A stretch of 42,666 nucleotides of DNA from Streptomyces beijiangensis (GTDB lineage Bacteria; Actinomycetota; Actinomycetes; Streptomycetales; Streptomycetaceae), in contig NZ_JAFLRJ010000140.1 in NCBI RefSeq assembly GCF_017315755.1, positions 1-42,666 on the forward strand, read 5' to 3'. How positions within the stretch are numbered: the first letter of the stretch is position 1; the number at the start of each line of letters is the position of its first letter. Made by a program: the position numbers and the translations under genes. The notes below the pieces were generated by a model, which was given only the letters and a program-made list of their open reading frames with translations, was not told where the DNA came from and searched no databases. Of this stretch, positions 40,410 through 42,666 are shown one piece after another.

Positions 40410-40979
40410 ATGGTTGCCCCCTTGGACGTCCCGCGCTTGGCTGCAGGTGAAGGTTTCGAACTCCGCTCCTGGGAGCTCGGCGATCTGCCTCTGGTCCGGG
40501 AAGCGTCGAGCGACGATTACATTCCGTTGATCACGACCGTTCCGTCGGTGTACTCACAGAGAGCTGGCGAAGCCTTCGTCCGGCGGCAGTGGGAGCGGGC
40601 GTCCACTGGCAGTGGGTATCCGTTTGTCATCGTGCGGGTTGCGGACGGCCGGCCACTCGGGATGGTCGGCCTGTGGCTGAGAGAGCTCAACGAGGGCCGC
40701 GCGTCGCTGGGCTATTGGGTGGTCGGGTCGGCTCGTGGCCAAGGGGTGGCTGCGGAAGCCCTTCGAGCGGTCGCCGCCTGGGCCCTCAGTGACCTGCAGA
40801 TTCCTCGTCTTCAGCTGTATGTCGAGCCATGGAATTCCGCGTCGCAGCAGACGGCTGAGCGTGCGGGCTTCCAGTGTGAGGGCCTGCTCCGCAGTTGGCA
40901 GCAGGTGGGTGAGGAGCGTCGGGACATGATCATGTATTCGATGCTGGGGACTGATCTGTCCTCACCGGACGCTCGCTGA
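40410..40979 (+). CDS. GNAT family N-acetyltransferase (RimJ/RimL-like)
   Basis: A 189-residue acetyltransferase. The acetyl-CoA pyrophosphate loop is VGSARGQGVAAEAL (about residues 108-121), preceded by GMVGLW and GYWV strands. The C-terminal YVEPWNSASQQTAERAGFQCEGLLR block is typical of the RimJ/RimL group that acetylates protein N-termini or small amines. The substrate cannot be read from the sequence. AGGA lies 7 nt before the ATG. The coding sequence is less GC-rich and less extreme at third positions than the genes to the left, and it stands alone among gene remnants, which suggests acquisition. Confidence 0.9.
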   Translation: MVAPLDVPRLAAGEGFELRSWELGDLPLVREASSDDYIPLITTVPSVYSQRAGEAFVRRQWERASTGSGYPFVIVRVADGRPLGMVGLWLRELNEGRASLGYWVVGSARGQGVAAEALRAVAAWALSDLQIPRLQLYVEPWNSASQQTAERAGFQCEGLLRSWQQVGEERRDMIMYSMLGTDLSSPDAR

Positions 40980-41334
40980 CCTCGGCAGCGTAGGTGGCCC
41001 AGTCGCCCGCGAAGAGATGTTGCCAGGCGACGGCGACGTCGGTGTGGATACCGAGGGTTCGAGCGAAGATCCCGGTCGGGATCTCGGTGGCGAGTTGGAA
41101 GAGCGCGGTGCTGCGGGCCTGATGGGGCCGGATCCCGAGCTGGTTCAGCCGCTGGGTCAACTGTGTGGTGCTGATCGGCCGTCCGGGCTGGCCGCCGGGG
41201 AAGAGCCATGGAGACGGAGCCAAGGCCCCGATGGTCGCGTGACGCTTGCGGTCCGCGGCGACCACGCGGGCCAGTGCGGCGACGGGCTCGGGCAGCCGGA
41301 CGGGGGCATCGCCGAGATGGAGATGTACTTCCTG
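40930..41334 (-). pseudogene. 3' remnant of a tyrosine-recombinase/integrase-like gene
   Basis: On the minus strand, the translation from QEVHLHLGDAPVRLPEPV through WLFPGGQPGRPIS to AGDWATYAAEVS resembles the C-terminal part of degenerate site-specific recombinases common in Streptomyces. The usual His/Arg/Tyr residues are not recognisable and the N-terminal part is missing, so it is not functional. It is joined to a NUDIX fragment upstream, and its 3' end runs under the acetyltransferase gene. Recognition is by general pattern, and a profile search is needed to confirm it. Confidence 0.42.
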
Positions 41335-41344
41335 GGCGGGGGAT

Positions 41345-41467
41345 CTCGCCCGGCTCGACCTTGCCCGACGGGAACGTCCACACGAGCCCGTCGGCCGGGA
41401 TCGCACGCCGGACCAACAACATCCGCCCCTGATGCGCCACCACCGCGCCCGCGATCAACCCCGGCAT
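41345..41467 (-). pseudogene. 5' fragment of a NUDIX hydrolase gene
   Basis: The first 41 codons match the start of a NUDIX protein: MPGLIAGAVVAHQGRMLLVRR, then WTFPSGKVEPGE. The frame stops resembling the family just where the NUDIX box would continue (the REUxEExGU half with the metal-binding Glu residues is absent). About 10 bp separate it from the recombinase remnant, pointing to a deletion junction. Confidence 0.6.
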
Positions 41468-41541
41468 GCGAAACCTCAACTCTCGCTCTGGACAGCGGCG
41501 TTCACCGCATGCTGCTCGCCGAAGACGGACATCATGCCGCC

Positions 41542-42519
41542 ATGACGACGGAGGACAGCACCGCACCCAGGCCCAAGCGCAAACTGCCATGGTGGGCATG
41601 GGGCGCCGGTGCAGCGGGCACGGCACTCTTCATCGTCGCCCTCATCTGGGGGCCGTGGTGGATCGAAGGCCACCACCTGAAAGACAAGAACGGTGACCTC
41701 GTCTCGTCCGCGGGAATCATCGTCACTGGGTTCCGCACCACGCTCATCGCCATCGCGGCCGGCGCCTTCACCGGCCTCGGCCTCTGGTACACGCACAAAA
41801 GCCACCAGCACACCGAACGGCTCTATGGGCACAGCCAAGAGCAGTTCGCCCACGCACGCCAGAAAGACCGCGAGCAAGCAGAACTGACCCGCGAAGGGCA
41901 AGTCACTGGCCGTTATGTCGAAGCGATCAAGCTCCTCAGCTCAGGAGACTTGACTCAACGCCTCGGCGGCATCTACAGCCTTGAACGCATCATGAAGGAC
42001 AGCGTGCGAGACCGCGGCACGGTCATTGAAGTGCTCAGTGCCTTCATTCGTAACGAGAGCCGTGCAGATGAAGGCGCGCCGCCCCCTCGACCGGAATCCG
42101 TACAGACCGCACTGACCGTCCTCGGAAGGCGAGAGGTGCGTCCGGGGGATCCGGAGCTCGACCTGCAATTTGCCCATCTGCGTGGGCTCAACCTCACTGG
42201 CGGTGACTGGAGCGGCGCCAACTTCAGAGGTGCAGACCTCGCCGGCGCATGGTTCCTGGGTGCGAACCTAGGAGGCGCGCGCCTGCAACACGCAATCCTC
42301 AAGGACGCGTGGCTGACCCTCACAGTGTGCACCGAAGCCATATTCGACGACGCTGATCTGGCAGGCGCCACACTTACCGGAGCCACAGGCGTGGAGGAAG
42401 AACAACTTCTGACAGCCTGGATTGGGCCCACCACGGTGCTCCCGAGCGAATTTGCGCGGCTACAGACCATCGGAGAGAGAATCGGCCAATATGGACAGAG
42501 GCACACGAGGTCGGGCTGA
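41542..42519 (+). CDS. Membrane-anchored pentapeptide-repeat protein
   Basis: A 325-residue protein with two predicted membrane segments (residues about 17-40 and 57-83), a charged coiled-coil-like stretch rich in Gln/Glu/Arg/His (85-120), a conserved-looking helical part (RYVEAIKLLSSGDLTQRLGGIY, broken here after 20 residues at about 124-143) and pentapeptide repeats at 208-283 of the A(D/N)LxG type (GANFRGADLAGAWFLGANLG). The repeats form a right-handed quadrilateral helix and usually serve as a scaffold; the function is unknown. The ATG at 41542 lacks a clear ribosome site. Codon use is less GC-biased than in the rest of the window. It is common in Streptomyces near mobile DNA. Confidence 0.87.
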   Translation: MTTEDSTAPRPKRKLPWWAWGAGAAGTALFIVALIWGPWWIEGHHLKDKNGDLVSSAGIIVTGFRTTLIAIAAGAFTGLGLWYTHKSHQHTERLYGHSQEQFAHARQKDREQAELTREGQVTGRYVEAIKLLSSGDLTQRLGGIYSLERIMKDSVRDRGTVIEVLSAFIRNESRADEGAPPPRPESVQTALTVLGRREVRPGDPELDLQFAHLRGLNLTGGDWSGANFRGADLAGAWFLGANLGGARLQHAILKDAWLTLTVCTEAIFDDADLAGATLTGATGVEEEQLLTAWIGPTTVLPSEFARLQTIGERIGQYGQRHTRSG

Positions 42520-42545
42520 GCGGATGGCGCCTTGCAGCTCCCCAG

Positions 42546-42570
42546 GTCGCGGCGTGAGTGACGCCGCGAC
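42546..42570 (+). terminator. Terminator hairpin after the pentapeptide gene
   Basis: GTCGCGGCGT (42546-42555), loop GAGTG, ACGCCGCGAC (42561-42570): a perfect 10-bp stem 26 bp after the stop codon. There is no T-run, as is usual in high-GC actinobacteria. Confidence 0.7.
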
Positions 42571-42666
42571 TGGCTACATCAGTGAGTAGGGGAGGCGTTT
42601 GTTGCTCGGTGCGGGAGGCGGCTTCGTCCCGGGTGGGGTGATGTTTGGGCTTGATCCGCTTTGACG
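42571..42666. other. Right-edge sequence without assignable feature
   Basis: The last 96 bp show no gene I can support. A minus-strand frame is open to the window edge and could be the 3' end of a gene lying outside (a transposase tail is possible), but it is too short to judge. Confidence 0.2.

Noticed and set aside
42571..42666. The tail of a transposase gene at the right edge
   Set aside because: The open minus-strand frame is too short and shows no motif that I can recognise.

Overview
The window looks like chromosomal DNA of a Streptomyces or a close relative. The sequence is very GC-rich, GTG and TTG starts are frequent, genes are packed with 1-14 bp overlaps, Tat-type signal peptides are common, and short intergenic hairpin repeats of the kind seen in Streptomyces are present. 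The species cannot be named from the sequence alone.

Left part (1-18200): after the 3' end of a PYROXD2-like FAD oxidoreductase comes an eleven-gene operon on the minus strand (14939 down to 1106). It reads: sugar-binding lipoprotein, two ABC permeases, SDR dehydrogenase, two heparinase II/III-type lyases, DUF624 membrane protein, parallel beta-helix protein, SGNH esterase, family 8 polysaccharide lyase, acetyl-xylan-esterase-type deacetylase. A divergent LacI regulator (15168-16220) faces it. Two near-identical 17-bp sites lie on the probable -10 regions of the two promoters. Signal peptides suggest a division of labour: PL8, beta-helix protein and SGNH esterase act outside; the ABC importer brings oligosaccharides in; the deacetylase, the two lyases and the SDR finish the work inside. 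The substrate is probably an acetylated, uronate-containing polysaccharide. A secreted serine hydrolase with a C-terminal beta-sandwich follows.

Middle part (18200-30860): a nitronate-monooxygenase-like flavoprotein with an acyl-CoA synthetase, a calcium/proton antiporter, a secreted penicillin-acylase-type amidase, another acyl-CoA ligase, phenylacetate-CoA ligase (paaK) behind a TetR-type palindrome, an alpha/beta hydrolase, an MFS transporter and a divergent GlxA-type AraC regulator.

RiPP-like locus (30865-34235), the most unusual part: an HExxH protein of the peptide beta-hydroxylase type, a PqqD-like recognition protein overlapping it by 8 bp, an unannotated 38-residue peptide gene with a perfect Shine-Dalgarno and an aromatic C-terminus, a tandem-repeat RNA hairpin, and a PheA/TfdB-type FAD monooxygenase. 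I read it as a small ribosomal-peptide pathway.

Right part (34249-40074): gene order fadD19-like (minus), then echA19-like, two-domain DUF35, ltp4-like and ltp3-like (plus). From memory this matches the sterol side-chain degradation block of mycobacteria. The divergent promoter holds an exact match to the KstR consensus and a 17-bp palindrome whose architecture recurs upstream of the flavoprotein/acyl-CoA synthetase pair at 18 kb. The last 2.6 kb (GNAT acetyltransferase, NUDIX and recombinase remnants, pentapeptide-repeat membrane protein) looks like a patch of decayed or acquired DNA.
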